Source: an uncultured Methanomicrobiales archaeon (lineage in GTDB: Archaea > Halobacteriota > Methanomicrobia > Methanomicrobiales > Methanospirillaceae). Taken from it: 64,000 bases of DNA. Under the pieces are notes generated by a model. It did not search any database. It was given only the letters and a program-made list of their open reading frames with translations, and was not told the DNA's origin. A program made the translations under genes and the position numbers. Below are positions 17,370 to 27,338 of the stretch, piece by piece (within the stretch, counting starts at the first letter, position 1; every line of letters starts with the position of its first letter). The DNA lies in assembly GCA_903832665.1 (NCBI GenBank), contig CAILCG010000024.1, positions 1 through 64,000 on the forward strand, read 5' to 3'.

Positions 17370-18521
17370 TCAACTAAATAATAACGTAAGGAAATCCACT
17401 GCGTTTTTCGTCCCGAACCCCCCGGATTGGGCCGCCGTTTCTGAGAATTCCCGGGTACTATCCGTTCCTTTTCCCAGCACTGTGAAGGGCACAGGGTCGC
17501 GGGTATGTGTCTTTGCCCGGATCGGTGTCGGGTGATCTGGCAGAACTGCTACGACACCATTAAAGTTCTCGAGAATCGTCCCGGCAACATCGTCTACCCT
17601 CTCGATTGCTTTTACCTTTTCCTCAATACTTCCCATATGCCCGGCCTCATCAGGCGCTTCTATGTGCAGGTACAGGAAATCAAGGTGTTCCATCGCGGCG
17701 AGCGCGTACCGTGCCTTCGCATCATAATCGGTGTCCAGAAATCCGGTAGCACCCGGGACCCGGATCACTTCCATTCCTGCACAGCGTCCTATCCCCTGCA
17801 GGAGATCGACTGCGGATATGATACCGCCTTTTTTCCCGTACTTTGTTGAAAAAAGGGGGAATGCGGGCTTATGCCCTCCGCTCCACGCCCAGATTCGGGT
17901 GGCGATACGTTTACCGACCTTTTTCCTGGCCTCGTTTACCGGATGGCGATCAAGGATCTGGCGGCTTTTTCCTATGCAGTGGAGGAGCAGTTCCGCATCG
18001 CCGCCTTTTGGTAGATACGGAGAGATTCCCTGACCAACGATGTCATGCGGTGGAGTCGTTGCGGCCCCTTTTCCCTCGGGGATAACTAGCAGGTTGCGAT
18101 AGCTGACCCCGGCCTTCATCATCACCTCGGGAATTTCCCGCTGGAGAGATGTGAAAAGTTCTGCCCCTTCCTCACTGGAAATGTGCCCGGCAGAAAAATC
18201 CACCATCGTATTATCTTCCACTGTTACAAGATTGCAGCGATATGCGACATCGCCGGGCGCAAGGTCAACACCCATGCTCAAAGCTTCAAGGGGTCCCCTG
18301 CCGGTATAGTACTTTTCCGGTGCATACCCGAGAATCGACATGTTGGCGATATCGCTGCCCGCTTCAAAACCATCCGGGATCGTTCGTAACAGGCCGCAGG
18401 CCCCTTCACGTGCCATACGGTCCATATTCGGGGTTTTCGCATACTCGAGAGGGGTCTTGTTACCGAGTACTGCTATCGGCTCATCGGCCATCCCGTCCCC
18501 GCAGATGACAATATACTTCAT
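17370..18521 (-). CDS. apgM: 2,3-bisphosphoglycerate-independent phosphoglycerate mutase (archaeal type)
   Basis: A 383-residue metalloenzyme of the alkaline phosphatase superfamily converting 3- and 2-phosphoglycerate. The N-terminal GDGMADEP metal-binding aspartate, the nucleophile region GSDIANMSILGY and the C-terminal HTRDPVPF motif define archaeal ApgM. It serves gluconeogenesis from pyruvate made by the Por complex encoded nearby. It ends the epimerase-apgM minus-strand pair, starting ten bases after the epimerase stop. Confidence 0.95.
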   Translation of the reverse strand: MKYIVICGDGMADEPIAVLGNKTPLEYAKTPNMDRMAREGACGLLRTIPDGFEAGSDIANMSILGYAPEKYYTGRGPLEALSMGVDLAPGDVAYRCNLVTVEDNTMVDFSAGHISSEEGAELFTSLQREIPEVMMKAGVSYRNLLVIPEGKGAATTPPHDIVGQGISPYLPKGGDAELLLHCIGKSRQILDRHPVNEARKKVGKRIATRIWAWSGGHKPAFPLFSTKYGKKGGIISAVDLLQGIGRCAGMEVIRVPGATGFLDTDYDAKARYALAAMEHLDFLYLHIEAPDEAGHMGSIEEKVKAIERVDDVAGTILENFNGVVAVLPDHPTPIRAKTHTRDPVPFTVLGKGTDSTREFSETAAQSGGFGTKNAVDFLTLLFS

Positions 18522-18531
18522 GGCGCTCTCC

Positions 18532-19470
18532 TCATCGCTCTGCGAGCATAGCCTGGACGGCTATCCGTACGCTCTCACGGGACCCCACCTGGGGCTTCCA
18601 GCGCAGTGCCTTGATCTTTTCAACCGCGAGTTGCATCTTCGGCACATCGCCGACCCACCCGCGTTCGCCACCCGTGAACCGGAACTTCGTGTCAGGGAGG
18701 CGCATCTCTTCGCACACGATCTCCGCGATGCTCTTCACATCAATCCAGTCCTCTGAACCTACATTGAACGTATTGACCGTGCCCCGGGCATGCCCGACAG
18801 CAAAAAGCATGGCTGCAACGCATTCATGGACTTCGAGATAGGATTTGGTCTGTTTCCCGTCACCGAGAATCTCAAGCTCGCTTGGGTTATGTTCCAGTTT
18901 TTTTATGAAATCGGTGATAACTCCGTGACCACTTCGGGAGCCGATGATATTGGCAAACCGGAATACATAGGCCTTCATGCCAAAGGAGTGGCAGTAGGAC
19001 GAGATCAGCGACTCGCAGGCAAGTTTACTCGCCCCGTAGACGGAGATCGGTTCGAGCGGGGTGTAATTTTCCGGTGTAGGGATGATCGTTGCATCACCGT
19101 AAACGGTGGAGGTCGAGGTAAATCCCAGTTCAGGAACCTGGAACCTCCGCATGGCTTCGAGCACCCGGTACGTAGCAATAATATTGTTCTGGATTGTCGG
19201 ATCCGGGTTCACCGCACTCTGGCGGACATCGGGATCTGCCGCAAGATGAAAAAGCCTGTCCGCACCTTCAATGGATTCCTGCCAGCCATCGGTCAGCAGA
19301 TCTTTTTGTAAAAACCGGACCTTACAGGAATCAATGTGCTGTGCAATTGTCTCTTTACGCCCGGCGCAGAGGGAGTCAATCACCAGGACTTCATTACCCT
19401 GCGCCACGAGCGTGTCAACCAGATGCGAGCCGATGAACCCGGCTCCCCCTGTCACCACATCAAACATCAA
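18532..19470 (-). CDS. NAD-dependent nucleotide-sugar epimerase (GalE-like)
   Basis: A 312-residue extended SDR enzyme. The NAD motif GGAGFIGSH (about 7-15), the catalytic SVYGASK (Tyr-XXX-Lys, about 142-148) and SSTSTVYGD upstream are intact. It most resembles UDP-glucose/UDP-GlcNAc 4-epimerases used to supply sugars for surface glycans. The exact substrate is not shown by sequence. It is transcribed with apgM. Confidence 0.88.
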   Translation of the reverse strand: MMFDVVTGGAGFIGSHLVDTLVAQGNEVLVIDSLCAGRKETIAQHIDSCKVRFLQKDLLTDGWQESIEGADRLFHLAADPDVRQSAVNPDPTIQNNIIATYRVLEAMRRFQVPELGFTSTSTVYGDATIIPTPENYTPLEPISVYGASKLACESLISSYCHSFGMKAYVFRFANIIGSRSGHGVITDFIKKLEHNPSELEILGDGKQTKSYLEVHECVAAMLFAVGHARGTVNTFNVGSEDWIDVKSIAEIVCEEMRLPDTKFRFTGGERGWVGDVPKMQLAVEKIKALRWKPQVGSRESVRIAVQAMLAER

Positions 19471-19506
19471 TACCTATTATGTCACCCATGCTATAGGATT
19501 ACTGCT

Positions 19507-20379
19507 ATGTTTATCGGCATCGATCACGGCACGACTGCAATGCGTTTTGCCGGAGAGTGTGAGCAGTTTAAACTTTCACGTGAGGCTGCCAAGGATTTTT
19601 CAATACGTGCTCTTTCTCCGCTTTGCCCTGTTGATGAGATCGATGGAATTGCACTCTGCTATTCCATGGGCGACGGCATCACGAGTATCACTTCCATTGA
19701 CAAGGTTCAGAACCGGGGGATCATCAGCCGCGAGGGCGCGGGAAAGCACATTGGTGGCGGTACAAAGGTATACGATGAAATTGCCCGGAGTGGAATTCCG
19801 GCAATCGTTATTCCGGGAATTCACCGCGGTTCACCAACCGATCCGCGTTTTAAGGTGTATTCTCATCAGACGAGCCCGGAGAAGATCGGCATCGCGTACG
19901 AAGTCTGCCATGATCTCGGAAGGGACGTAATCGTCTCTGATGTAAGCTCCAATACCGTTTCACTGCTCATATCTCAGGGTACGATAACCGGTGCATTCGA
20001 TGCATGCATATTTGCCCCGGGGTGTGTGCATGGTGCCCTCGATGTGGACGCGATCCGGATGATTGATGCCGGGGAATGTACCGCAAACGAAGCATTCCAG
20101 CATGCGGGAGTGAATTTCTCTCTTCCCGAAAAAGAGCGCATCCCGGCGGTGGCCATGTTCTCCGCTATGGAATGTGCTGCGCTCCGGCTCTTGAATCCCT
20201 GCGCTGCGATCGCCCTTGCAGGGAGTCTTGCACCTGCAATTGCGCCTGAGGTCAGGAAACTTCTGGGCACAGATGTGGCGGTATATGACGAATGGTGCGC
20301 ATCGCGGGGTCTTGCCCGGATTGCGCGGGACGTTTTTTCCGGGAGTAAAAATATTCTCGGACTCGATGTGGATCTCTAG
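19507..20379 (+). CDS. Methanogenesis marker protein 12
   Basis: A 290-residue protein starting MFIGIDHGTTAMRFA, the hallmark of the putative methanogenesis marker protein 12 family (ASKHA/acetate-kinase-like fold, found only in methanogens and relatives). The phosphate-binding DHGTT motif (about 6-10) and a second GxxAPAIAPEV-like motif near the C-terminus suggest ATP binding. The biochemical role is not known. The start at 19507 was chosen because the longer frame from 19336 runs back over the divergent epimerase gene. It precedes the por operon by 41 bases. Confidence 0.85.
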   Translation: MFIGIDHGTTAMRFAGECEQFKLSREAAKDFSIRALSPLCPVDEIDGIALCYSMGDGITSITSIDKVQNRGIISREGAGKHIGGGTKVYDEIARSGIPAIVIPGIHRGSPTDPRFKVYSHQTSPEKIGIAYEVCHDLGRDVIVSDVSSNTVSLLISQGTITGAFDACIFAPGCVHGALDVDAIRMIDAGECTANEAFQHAGVNFSLPEKERIPAVAMFSAMECAALRLLNPCAAIALAGSLAPAIAPEVRKLLGTDVAVYDEWCASRGLARIARDVFSGSKNILGLDVDL

Positions 20380-20420
20380 ATTTATATTGATTTATCATGT
20401 AAGATTACTAGGGATTTTCC

Positions 20421-20963
20421 TTGAGAGAACTTCGTATCCACGGCAGGGGTGGCCAAGGGTCAGTCACTGCTGCCGAACTCATTGCTGTCGCCGCATTTGA
20501 AGGCGGCGTTTTTGCCCAGGCATTCCCGGCGTTTGGCGTTGAACGGCGCGGTGCTCCGGTGCAGGCTTTTGTCAGGTTAGACAATAAAAAGATCCGGTTG
20601 CGCAGCCAGGTGTATGAACCCGATTACATCATTGTTCAGGACAGCACCCTGATCAAAGATGTCAATGTTTTCATGGGCGTAAAGAAGGGTGGCATCGTGA
20701 TCGTCAACACAGAGAAGAAGCCGGATTATGTGATCCCTGAAGGTGTGAAACTTATCACGATCGATGCAACTTCTATTGCACTCAAGGCGATCGGTCTGCC
20801 CATCACCAACACATCTCTCATGGGAGCATTCGCTGCAGCGACCGGTGAGATCCAGTTTTTTGCACTGGAAAAAGCGCTCAATCACCGTTTCCCGAAGGAA
20901 CTTGCGTCGAAGAACATCGCGGCAGCGCGGATTGCATTCGATATTGTCAAGGGGGCAGCGTAG
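20421..20963 (+). CDS. porC: Pyruvate ferredoxin oxidoreductase, gamma subunit
   Basis: A 180-residue gamma subunit of the four-subunit archaeal pyruvate:ferredoxin oxidoreductase, which in methanogens makes pyruvate from acetyl-CoA and CO2. The N-terminal RELRIHGRGGQGSVTAAEL and AFGVERRGAPVQAF segments are diagnostic. Translation starts at TTG; no ATG lies near. A TATA-like TTTATATTG about 30 bases upstream (near 20391) suggests a leaderless or nearly leaderless message. It is first in porCDAB. Confidence 0.95.
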   Translation: MRELRIHGRGGQGSVTAAELIAVAAFEGGVFAQAFPAFGVERRGAPVQAFVRLDNKKIRLRSQVYEPDYIIVQDSTLIKDVNVFMGVKKGGIVIVNTEKKPDYVIPEGVKLITIDATSIALKAIGLPITNTSLMGAFAAATGEIQFFALEKALNHRFPKELASKNIAAARIAFDIVKGAA

Positions 20964-21223
20964 TGGCACTTGCAGTCGGGTGCCGGGCACGACCGGGAAA
21001 AGCGCGGGACAACAAGACCGGGTCCTGGCGTGTGTTTAAGCCCATCTTCGACCACGAGAAGTGCTCGAAATGCGGAATGTGTAAGACACTGTGTCCCGAG
21101 GGATGCGTACATGAAGATGCCGAGGGTTTGTTCAATCCCGATTATTCTTATTGCAAGGGCTGCGGGATCTGCGCCGTCGAATGCCCCAAGGAAGCCATTA
21201 CCATGAAACTGGAGGAAAAATAA
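20963..21223 (+). CDS. porD: Pyruvate ferredoxin oxidoreductase, delta subunit (2[4Fe-4S])
   Basis: An 86-residue ferredoxin-like subunit with two complete CxxCxxCxxxC motifs (CSKCGMCKTLCP and CKGCGICAVECP), each followed by the expected region for a [4Fe-4S] cluster. It moves electrons from the TPP site to external ferredoxin. It starts with GTG overlapping the porC stop by one base (TAGTG) and ends directly before porA. Confidence 0.96.
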   Translation: MALAVGCRARPGKARDNKTGSWRVFKPIFDHEKCSKCGMCKTLCPEGCVHEDAEGLFNPDYSYCKGCGICAVECPKEAITMKLEEK

Positions 21224-22378
21224 ATGATGGAGATAACCGAGGGCTCACATGCAGTCGCTGAGGCGGTCCGTCTCTGCCGTCCGCAGGTGGTCTCTGCCTA
21301 CCCGATCACTCCCCAGACCCATATTGTCGAAGCTCTGGCTGATTTTGTAGCAAATGGCCAGCTCGATGCGGAATATATCACGGTCGAGAATGAGCTCTCC
21401 GCTCTGTCTGCCTGTGTGGGTGCGAGCGCGGCAGGTTCACGGACCTACTCTGCAACCACATCGCAGGGCCTTATGCTGATGGCGGAAGTCGTCTTCAACG
21501 CCGCAGGTATGCGCCTGCCCATCATCATGTCCATTGCCAACCGGGCACTGGGAGCGCCGCTCTCGATCTGGAATGATATGCAGGACTCCATTTCCCTCAG
21601 GGATTCAGGGTGGCTCCAGTTCTATGCTGAGGACAACCAGGAAGCAACTGACCTGCACCTGCTCGCCTTCAAGGTAGCTGAAGATAATTCCATCCAGCTC
21701 CCGGCCTTTGTCTGCTTTGACGGATTTATCCTCTCCCACACCTACGAACCGGTGGATATGCTCACCCAGGAAGATGTGGACAAGTATCTTCCGAAGTTCA
21801 ACCCGGCGGAGCGTCTCGATGCCGCAGACCCGATCAGCTTCGGCATGTACGCTACGCCAGAATATTACCTTGAGTTCCGGTACGAAATGGACCAGGCCCA
21901 GAAGCGGGCAAAAGACGTGATCGCAAAGGCAGGTAAAGAATTCGGCGAGATGTTCGGCCGGGACTACAGTGCCCTGATTGAGGGCTATCGTCTCGAAGAT
22001 GCGGACACGGCGATCGTTGCAATGGGTTCCATCTGTGGGACGGTCAAGGATGCGATCGATGAGATGCGGACGGCAGGAATGAAAGTTGGATTATTGAAGA
22101 TTCGTGTCTTCCGACCGTTCCCCGCAGAAGAGATTGCAAAGATGCTCTCCCATGTCAAGCGTGTTGCCGTGCTCGACAAGAACATCTCGCTGGGTGCAAA
22201 AGGTGCAACAGCAATGGAAGTGCGGGATGCGCTCTACGGTTCCGCCATCCCGGTGAAAGGCTATGTTCTCGGTCTTGGCGGCAGGGACGTCAGGAAACGG
22301 GATATCAAAGAGATTGTTGCATTTTCCGAGAAGGGGCCGAACGATCAGTTTTACGGTCTTCGTAAGGAGTTGATCTGA
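21224..22378 (+). CDS. porA: Pyruvate ferredoxin oxidoreductase, alpha subunit
   Basis: A 384-residue alpha subunit. The N-terminal [36 protein letters not shown] and [16 protein letters not shown] segments belong to the family's pyrimidine-binding and substrate domain. The C-terminal [13 protein letters not shown] segment is also typical. It starts right after the porD stop with two ATG codons in a row (21224 and 21227). Confidence 0.96.
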   Translation: MMEITEGSHAVAEAVRLCRPQVVSAYPITPQTHIVEALADFVANGQLDAEYITVENELSALSACVGASAAGSRTYSATTSQGLMLMAEVVFNAAGMRLPIIMSIANRALGAPLSIWNDMQDSISLRDSGWLQFYAEDNQEATDLHLLAFKVAEDNSIQLPAFVCFDGFILSHTYEPVDMLTQEDVDKYLPKFNPAERLDAADPISFGMYATPEYYLEFRYEMDQAQKRAKDVIAKAGKEFGEMFGRDYSALIEGYRLEDADTAIVAMGSICGTVKDAIDEMRTAGMKVGLLKIRVFRPFPAEEIAKMLSHVKRVAVLDKNISLGAKGATAMEVRDALYGSAIPVKGYVLGLGGRDVRKRDIKEIVAFSEKGPNDQFYGLRKELI

Positions 22379-22379
22379 A

Positions 22380-23279
22380 ATGGCAGAAAAAACCTGTGAG
22401 TTGTTCGACTGCGGCCACCGGGCCTGTGGCGGCTGTGGTGCAGCACTTGCGGCACGACTCGTAACCAAGGCAGCCGGCAAGGACTCGATCTTTGTCTCAT
22501 CTACGGGATGTATGGAAGTCTTCTCCACGCCATACCCCGAAACTGCATGGAAAGTCCCCTGGATCCACTCACTCTTTGAGAATGCGGCAGCGGTCGCATC
22601 CGGTATCGAGGCCGCGCTCAAGAAACAAGGAAGAAAGGAAAAGATTGTGATTATGGCGGGCGACGGAGCAACGTTCGATATTGGTATGATCTGTATCAGC
22701 GGCGCCTTCGAACGCGGCCATGACTTCACGTACATCTGCTACGATAATGAAGCCTACATGAACACCGGTATCCAGCGCTCCGGTGCCACGCCGTACGATG
22801 CCAGCACAACAACCAGTCCTGCTGGCAAATGTTCGTTCGGCAACAAGCGACCCAAGAAGGACATGCCGGCAATTCTGGCGGCACACGGTGCGCCCTATGT
22901 GGCGACTACCTCAATTGCCTATCCCGCTGATCTTCTCCAGAAGGTAGAGAAGGCAATTGCAACCCCGGGTCCCAGCTATGTGCAGGTCCATGCGCCCTGC
23001 TGCACCGGGTGGGGATTTGAAGGCGAGCAGACGATTGCGATCGCAAAACTCGCGATTGAGACCGGTCTCTGGGTCAACTACGAGATGATCGACGGCAAGA
23101 TCACGAAGGTAAAGAAAGTTGTGCGCAAACCGGTTGAGGAGTACTTAAAGACCCAGAAGCGGTTCCGCCACCTGTTCAAACCTATACGACAGGATGCGGA
23201 GATCGCCGCTATCCAGGCAATTGCTGATAAGAATGCTGAAAAGTACGGCATCGATATCAAGCTCAATAAAAAAGAATAA
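22380..23279 (+). CDS. porB: Pyruvate ferredoxin oxidoreductase, beta subunit (TPP-binding)
   Basis: A 299-residue beta subunit carrying thiamine pyrophosphate. Cluster cysteines [10 protein letters not shown] lie near the N-terminus, the TPP motif GDGATFDIG...N is at about 98-125, and a further cysteine pair CCTGWGFEG at about 202-210 provides the remaining ligand. The segment [20 protein letters not shown] is characteristic of PorB. It is last in the operon and is followed by tRNA-Val. Confidence 0.96.
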   Translation: MAEKTCELFDCGHRACGGCGAALAARLVTKAAGKDSIFVSSTGCMEVFSTPYPETAWKVPWIHSLFENAAAVASGIEAALKKQGRKEKIVIMAGDGATFDIGMICISGAFERGHDFTYICYDNEAYMNTGIQRSGATPYDASTTTSPAGKCSFGNKRPKKDMPAILAAHGAPYVATTSIAYPADLLQKVEKAIATPGPSYVQVHAPCCTGWGFEGEQTIAIAKLAIETGLWVNYEMIDGKITKVKKVVRKPVEEYLKTQKRFRHLFKPIRQDAEIAAIQAIADKNAEKYGIDIKLNKKE

Positions 23280-23349
23280 TTTTTTGTATGAACGGGGATC
23301 TTCCAATCAACACAATTAATAGTGTTCAGGGTAACATTAGTAAGAAATT

Positions 23350-23423
23350 GGGCTTGTGGTCTAGTTGGTTATGACGTCGCCCTTACACGGCGGAGGTCAC
23401 CGGTTCGAATCCGGTCAGGCCCA
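23350..23423 (+). tRNA. tRNA-Val (UAC)
   Basis: A complete 74-base cloverleaf. The acceptor arm GGGCTTG pairs with CAGGCCC with one G.U; the D-arm contains AGTTGGTTAT; the anticodon stem TCGCC/GGCGG carries the loop CTTACAC (anticodon TAC); the T-arm is CCGG-TTCGAAT-CCGG. The discriminator is A, and CCA is not encoded in full. No intron is seen. Confidence 0.95.
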
Positions 23424-23583
23424 TATCATTTTCTCAAAAAAGTGAATATAGTTCAAATTTTTTTTATTTCTTATCTCAGGTGTGATTTTTTCATTTTTTA
23501 ATCGTCTACCAAACGGGTTGTCTGACGAAAATTTTCAATATTCATAGCGGTTTTTCATATCCTTCAAATTCCAAAAAAGAAAT

Positions 23584-25251
23584 TCAGATCGTTTTTTGAA
23601 GGGTAAAAACTTCGATATTGATACTTCCCATCTTGCCATCCCTGTGGAGATAATAATCTGCCAGCCGTTTTTCATTATCATAGAATGAGAACCAGTAACT
23701 CAGTTTGTAAGTTTTTTTATCATAGCCCTGGAGCACAGGATAACTTTCAGTATCATGAAGAATAATAACCTCCGGTTTCTTTTCAGTTATCGTAGTTTCA
23801 TCTGCCCGATCCCCATAGAATTGGATTTTACTCCAGCGATCGCCACGATAATACCATGGAAGTGGCCAGTAATCTTTTGAAGCGATAACAACGTTGTTAG
23901 AAACATCGATCAGCTGCATCACTTCACGAAGGTCTTCGGAGTTCTGTACCTGGACGATCGGCTCATTGATATCAGTTGGAATAAATGCGACATGCCATGT
24001 CATTGTTACAAGGAAGATACAGCCTATGAGTGCAAATGCAATTTTCTGCCAGTTCAATTTGTATGTGGCGACAAAACACATCGGAAGCAACTGAGGAATG
24101 ACTAGCCAGGGCACTTTTTCTCCTACATACGCATAGAAAGCCATGGTCAGGATCATCCAGTAAATACAGAACCGGAAAAACTCATCGGATTTTGAAATTC
24201 CCACTGAGCGTGGATTTTTCAGCTGTTGGAGACTTGTTTCTGCTAATTGAGCGGTTGTCAGGGTAAATTTTCGGGTTAAGATGAAATTTTTCAACCGCTT
24301 GCATGCCGGGGATAAATCACTGCCAGAAAACATAAACTGAAGTGTTCCAATGATGGCAAGGATAAATATTGGCAATTCATACAGGAGGTAGAATGGGATG
24401 TAAAAGTAAAACGGACCGCCAAGCCGCTGCTGTTTGTGCATATCCGTCCAATGATCCACTGCCTTGTACCAGCCGGTTGTGTTCATTTCGAAGTGAACCC
24501 CCTGAGCGGAAATCTGAAAGTTCTGGCCGGCGAGTGTTTCAGGATGAGCTCCGAATCCCGTATAAAGAATACTCATTATCACCGTGACAAGAATCAGTCC
24601 CATAACCAGATCCCGTTTCCATGTGGGTGGCAGAGTAAATTTTCCTTTCCAGACGGCGAAGGCAAAAAATGATGCGAAGATGAGGACTATCACCGGCATC
24701 TCTTCCTTGCAGCTCAGGGCTCCGGCCATCGCTACTGCTGCGATAATTGCAAACCTGATCTGCCCGCGTTCAAAATAATACAGGAGGGCAACCAGGAGCA
24801 GGAACGTAAAAAAGAGCATGAATATATCATGTCTCAGGAAGCGGGCGAAATACACCATATCCGGAGATATCGCGATAAATAATGCAACCAAGAGTGTCTG
24901 GTTTTTGTTCGTATAGCCAATGCGATAAATGCAATAAACCAGGGGAATTAACAGCGCGCCGAAGAGTGCAGGGAGCAACCGGGCTACCAGATCGGAATCT
25001 CCAAAAACGGAGAACATACCTGCGGTAACATAATAGAGGAATGGTCCGTGGTAACTTGGATCGTATATCCATGACCCTTTTGTGAGCAACTCATACGAGA
25101 ACCATGAATGAATTGCTTCATCGTGGTGGAACAGTTTGAGATCAAGTGTCCAGAACCGGACAATGATACCAATCAGAAAGATACAAATAAAAATCCGATT
25201 AAAAGTGAAAAAATTTTTGATTTTATCTGATATAGTAGCGGCCTGCTGCAC
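23584..25251 (-). CDS. Agl23-like (TIGR03663) multi-membrane glycosyltransferase-fold protein
   Basis: A 555-residue polytopic protein with a GT-C/ArnT-like N-terminus. An acidic motif in the first external loop (LFHHDEAIHSW, about 47-57) and a YHGPFLYYVTAG segment match the TIGR03663 family, annotated as flippase activity-associated Agl23. Members of that family co-occur with TIGR03662 (DUF2298) proteins, one of which is at 5661-7709. It probably acts on lipid-linked sugars at the outer membrane face. It is followed by the tuf-rps10 pair on the same strand but is separated from tRNA-Val by AT-rich DNA. Confidence 0.75.
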   Translation of the reverse strand: MQQAATISDKIKNFFTFNRIFICIFLIGIIVRFWTLDLKLFHHDEAIHSWFSYELLTKGSWIYDPSYHGPFLYYVTAGMFSVFGDSDLVARLLPALFGALLIPLVYCIYRIGYTNKNQTLLVALFIAISPDMVYFARFLRHDIFMLFFTFLLLVALLYYFERGQIRFAIIAAVAMAGALSCKEEMPVIVLIFASFFAFAVWKGKFTLPPTWKRDLVMGLILVTVIMSILYTGFGAHPETLAGQNFQISAQGVHFEMNTTGWYKAVDHWTDMHKQQRLGGPFYFYIPFYLLYELPIFILAIIGTLQFMFSGSDLSPACKRLKNFILTRKFTLTTAQLAETSLQQLKNPRSVGISKSDEFFRFCIYWMILTMAFYAYVGEKVPWLVIPQLLPMCFVATYKLNWQKIAFALIGCIFLVTMTWHVAFIPTDINEPIVQVQNSEDLREVMQLIDVSNNVVIASKDYWPLPWYYRGDRWSKIQFYGDRADETTITEKKPEVIILHDTESYPVLQGYDKKTYKLSYWFSFYDNEKRLADYYLHRDGKMGSINIEVFTLQKTI

Positions 25252-25260
25252 GCCGCACCC

Positions 25261-25569
25261 TTAACTCTCTAAAACTATCTCTATGCCGATATCTTTTGGC
25301 ACCTGAATGCGCATGAGCTGACGAAGTGCACGTTCATCAGCATCCATATCGATAAGGCGTTTGTGTACGCGCATCTGCCAGCGGTCCCATGTGGCAGTCC
25401 CCTCGCCGTCTGGGCTCTTGCGGATTGGTACAACCAACCGTTTGGTTGGGAGCGGTATCGGACCGGCCAGATTCACTCCTGTGCGTTCTGCAATCTCACG
25501 GATTCTGTCGCAGACCATCTCTACTTTATTAAAGTCTGTACCTGTCAGGCGAATTCTGGCTTTCTGCAT
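25261..25569 (-). CDS. rps10: Small-subunit ribosomal protein S10
   Basis: A 102-residue uS10, the usual archaeal length. The sequence begins [17 protein letters not shown] and includes GPIPLPTKR, with the C-terminal [10 protein letters not shown] typical of archaea. It follows the EF-1alpha gene by 20 bases in the standard archaeal tuf-rps10 order. The ATG at 25569 is preferred to an upstream in-frame start that would enter tuf. Confidence 0.97.
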   Translation of the reverse strand: MQKARIRLTGTDFNKVEMVCDRIREIAERTGVNLAGPIPLPTKRLVVPIRKSPDGEGTATWDRWQMRVHKRLIDMDADERALRQLMRIQVPKDIGIEIVLES

Positions 25570-25589
25570 GGTTATGTCTCCAAAAAAAT

Positions 25590-26867
25590 TTATCTCATTT
25601 GTTTTGCCTTGATGGCAATGCACATGCCAGCGGCAATAGTTGTTCCCATATCACGGACTGCGAACCTGCCCAGCTGGGGGAGTTCCTTGATATTCTCGAT
25701 GACCATCGGTTTTGTTGGCTTGATAACGACGATTGCTGCATCGCCGGTCTTGAGGAATGCCGGGTTCTCTTCTTTGGTCAGTCCCGTGCGTGGGTCAAGT
25801 TTCTTCTGGAGTTCCATGAAGGTGCAAGCCGTCTGGGTGGTGTGGCAGTGGAAGACCGGGGTGTATCCAACTGTCAGTGCGCTGGGGTGCTGGAGCACGA
25901 CAATCTGCGCGGTGAACTCATCTGCAACTGTTGGTGGTACATCTGCTGGCCCGCAAACGTCACCGCGGCGGATTTCACCTTTTGCGATACCACGGACGTT
26001 GAACCCAATGTTGTCACCGGGTAATGCCTGGGGGATCTCTTCGTGGTGCATCTCAATGGACTTGATTTCACCATCTTTGTTGGCAGGCATGAAGGAAACT
26101 TTCATTCCTTTCTTCATAATACCTGTTTCAACACGGCCGACCGGCACAGTGCCGATACCGCTGATGCTGTAGACATCCTGAATGGGGAGACGGAATGGTT
26201 TGTCTGTTGGCTTTGAGGGCTCCTTGAACGTGTCAAGTGCCGGGATGAGTGCGAGGCCCTTGTACCAGGCCATTTCGGGGCTGTTTGCCTTGATGTTCTG
26301 GCCACCGAGTGAGCTGATTGGGACGAAGAGAGTCTCGTCTGGTTTGTACCCTACCATCTTGATAAGGTCAGAGAGATCCTTCTTGACCTCGTTGAAACGC
26401 TTCTCATCGAATTTTACCATGTCCATCTTGTTGATGGCGATGATGATCTGGGTAATGCCAAGGGTACGGGCAAGGAATACGTGTTCCTTCGTCTGGTCCA
26501 TTACACCATCAGGGGCGGCGACCACGAGAACTGCTGCATCAGCCTGTGATGCACCGGTGATCATGTTCTTGACGAAGTCTCTGTGTCCTGGGCAATCCAC
26601 GACGGTAAAGTAGAACTTGGGTGTATCGAACCGCTTGTGGGCGATATCAATGGTGATACCTCTCTCACGTTCTTCTTTCAGGTTGTCCATAACCCATGCA
26701 AACTCAAAGGTTGCCTTACCCTTTGATGTTGCCTCCTTCCGGTAACCTTCGATGATATGTGCAGGTACTGCACCTGTCTCAAACATCATTCTACCGACGG
26801 TTGTCGATTTTCCGTGGTCAATGTGTCCGATAACAGCTAGATTTAGGTGGGGCTTTTCAGATGCCAT
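25590..26867 (-). CDS. tuf: Translation elongation factor 1-alpha
   Basis: A 425-residue EF-1A GTPase that brings aminoacyl-tRNA to the ribosome. The G-motifs are intact: GHIDHGKST (about 14-22), the DCPGHRD G3 motif, NKMD (G4) and the effector region with RGITID. Domains 2 and 3 are full length. A GGAGGAAG ribosome-binding site precedes the ATG. Confidence 0.98.
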   Translation of the reverse strand: MASEKPHLNLAVIGHIDHGKSTTVGRMMFETGAVPAHIIEGYRKEATSKGKATFEFAWVMDNLKEERERGITIDIAHKRFDTPKFYFTVVDCPGHRDFVKNMITGASQADAAVLVVAAPDGVMDQTKEHVFLARTLGITQIIIAINKMDMVKFDEKRFNEVKKDLSDLIKMVGYKPDETLFVPISSLGGQNIKANSPEMAWYKGLALIPALDTFKEPSKPTDKPFRLPIQDVYSISGIGTVPVGRVETGIMKKGMKVSFMPANKDGEIKSIEMHHEEIPQALPGDNIGFNVRGIAKGEIRRGDVCGPADVPPTVADEFTAQIVVLQHPSALTVGYTPVFHCHTTQTACTFMELQKKLDPRTGLTKEENPAFLKTGDAAIVVIKPTKPMVIENIKELPQLGRFAVRDMGTTIAAGMCIAIKAKQMR

Positions 26868-26893
26868 TAATCTTCCTCCAAATAAATGTCAGC

Positions 26894-26954
26894 GACTGTC
26901 CGCTTACAGTCAGTTTATGCGAGTATTACTTATATGAGACCCATCTATATAAAG
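26894..26954 (-). promoter_or_regulatory. tuf promoter and leader hairpin
   Basis: On the minus strand CTTTATATAG (26954-26945) is an excellent TATA box, predicting transcription start near 26920 and a leader of about 50 bases. Within the leader GACTGT (26911-26906) and ACAGTC (26899-26894) form a six-base stem around a six-base loop, ending 26 bases before the ATG. The hairpin may mark stability or control; no function is established. Confidence 0.6.
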
Positions 26955-27020
26955 CATTTTGATTGACGGTGATTGAGCTTTTTAAACTTGAAAAAATGCA
27001 CATCGACATTATCATATCCG

Positions 27021-27338
27021 ATGCTTGAATACCTTTTCTCTATGAAGACTTTGCCGTTTGAGCGGGATGAGAAAAAAAACCGGGTACTTGTGTCGTGTGC
27101 AGACGGTGAAGTGTCGGTATGCAGCCATTGCGCGTACTGCCGGTATTGTAAGGGTGTCTGGATCGGAAAGCGATTGACACCGACACCCCAGCAGCAGGCA
27201 CTTAACGATATCCGGAAAGGATCAGCATCCGATGATAACCTGATGAATGCGGCAATGTTGTTCAATTCCTTAATTCGCGATGGTTCGGCACTTGAATGTG
27301 AAGATGATGCGAATAAAGGATTTGCGGGAATGTATTAG
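27021..27338 (+). CDS. Small protein with a CxxCxxCxxC-type cysteine cluster
   Basis: A 105-residue protein of unknown function. A cysteine cluster CSHCAYCRYC lies at about 50-59 and could bind zinc or an iron-sulfur cluster. The rest is hydrophilic, ending in a helical part rich in Asp/Asn. It is divergent from tuf. A TTTTTAAAC sequence near 26978 could be its TATA box. Starts at ATG 27021 and ATG 27042 are both possible, since neither has a clear ribosome site. Composition resembles neighbouring genes, so it is likely real. Confidence 0.6.
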   Translation: MLEYLFSMKTLPFERDEKKNRVLVSCADGEVSVCSHCAYCRYCKGVWIGKRLTPTPQQQALNDIRKGSASDDNLMNAAMLFNSLIRDGSALECEDDANKGFAGMY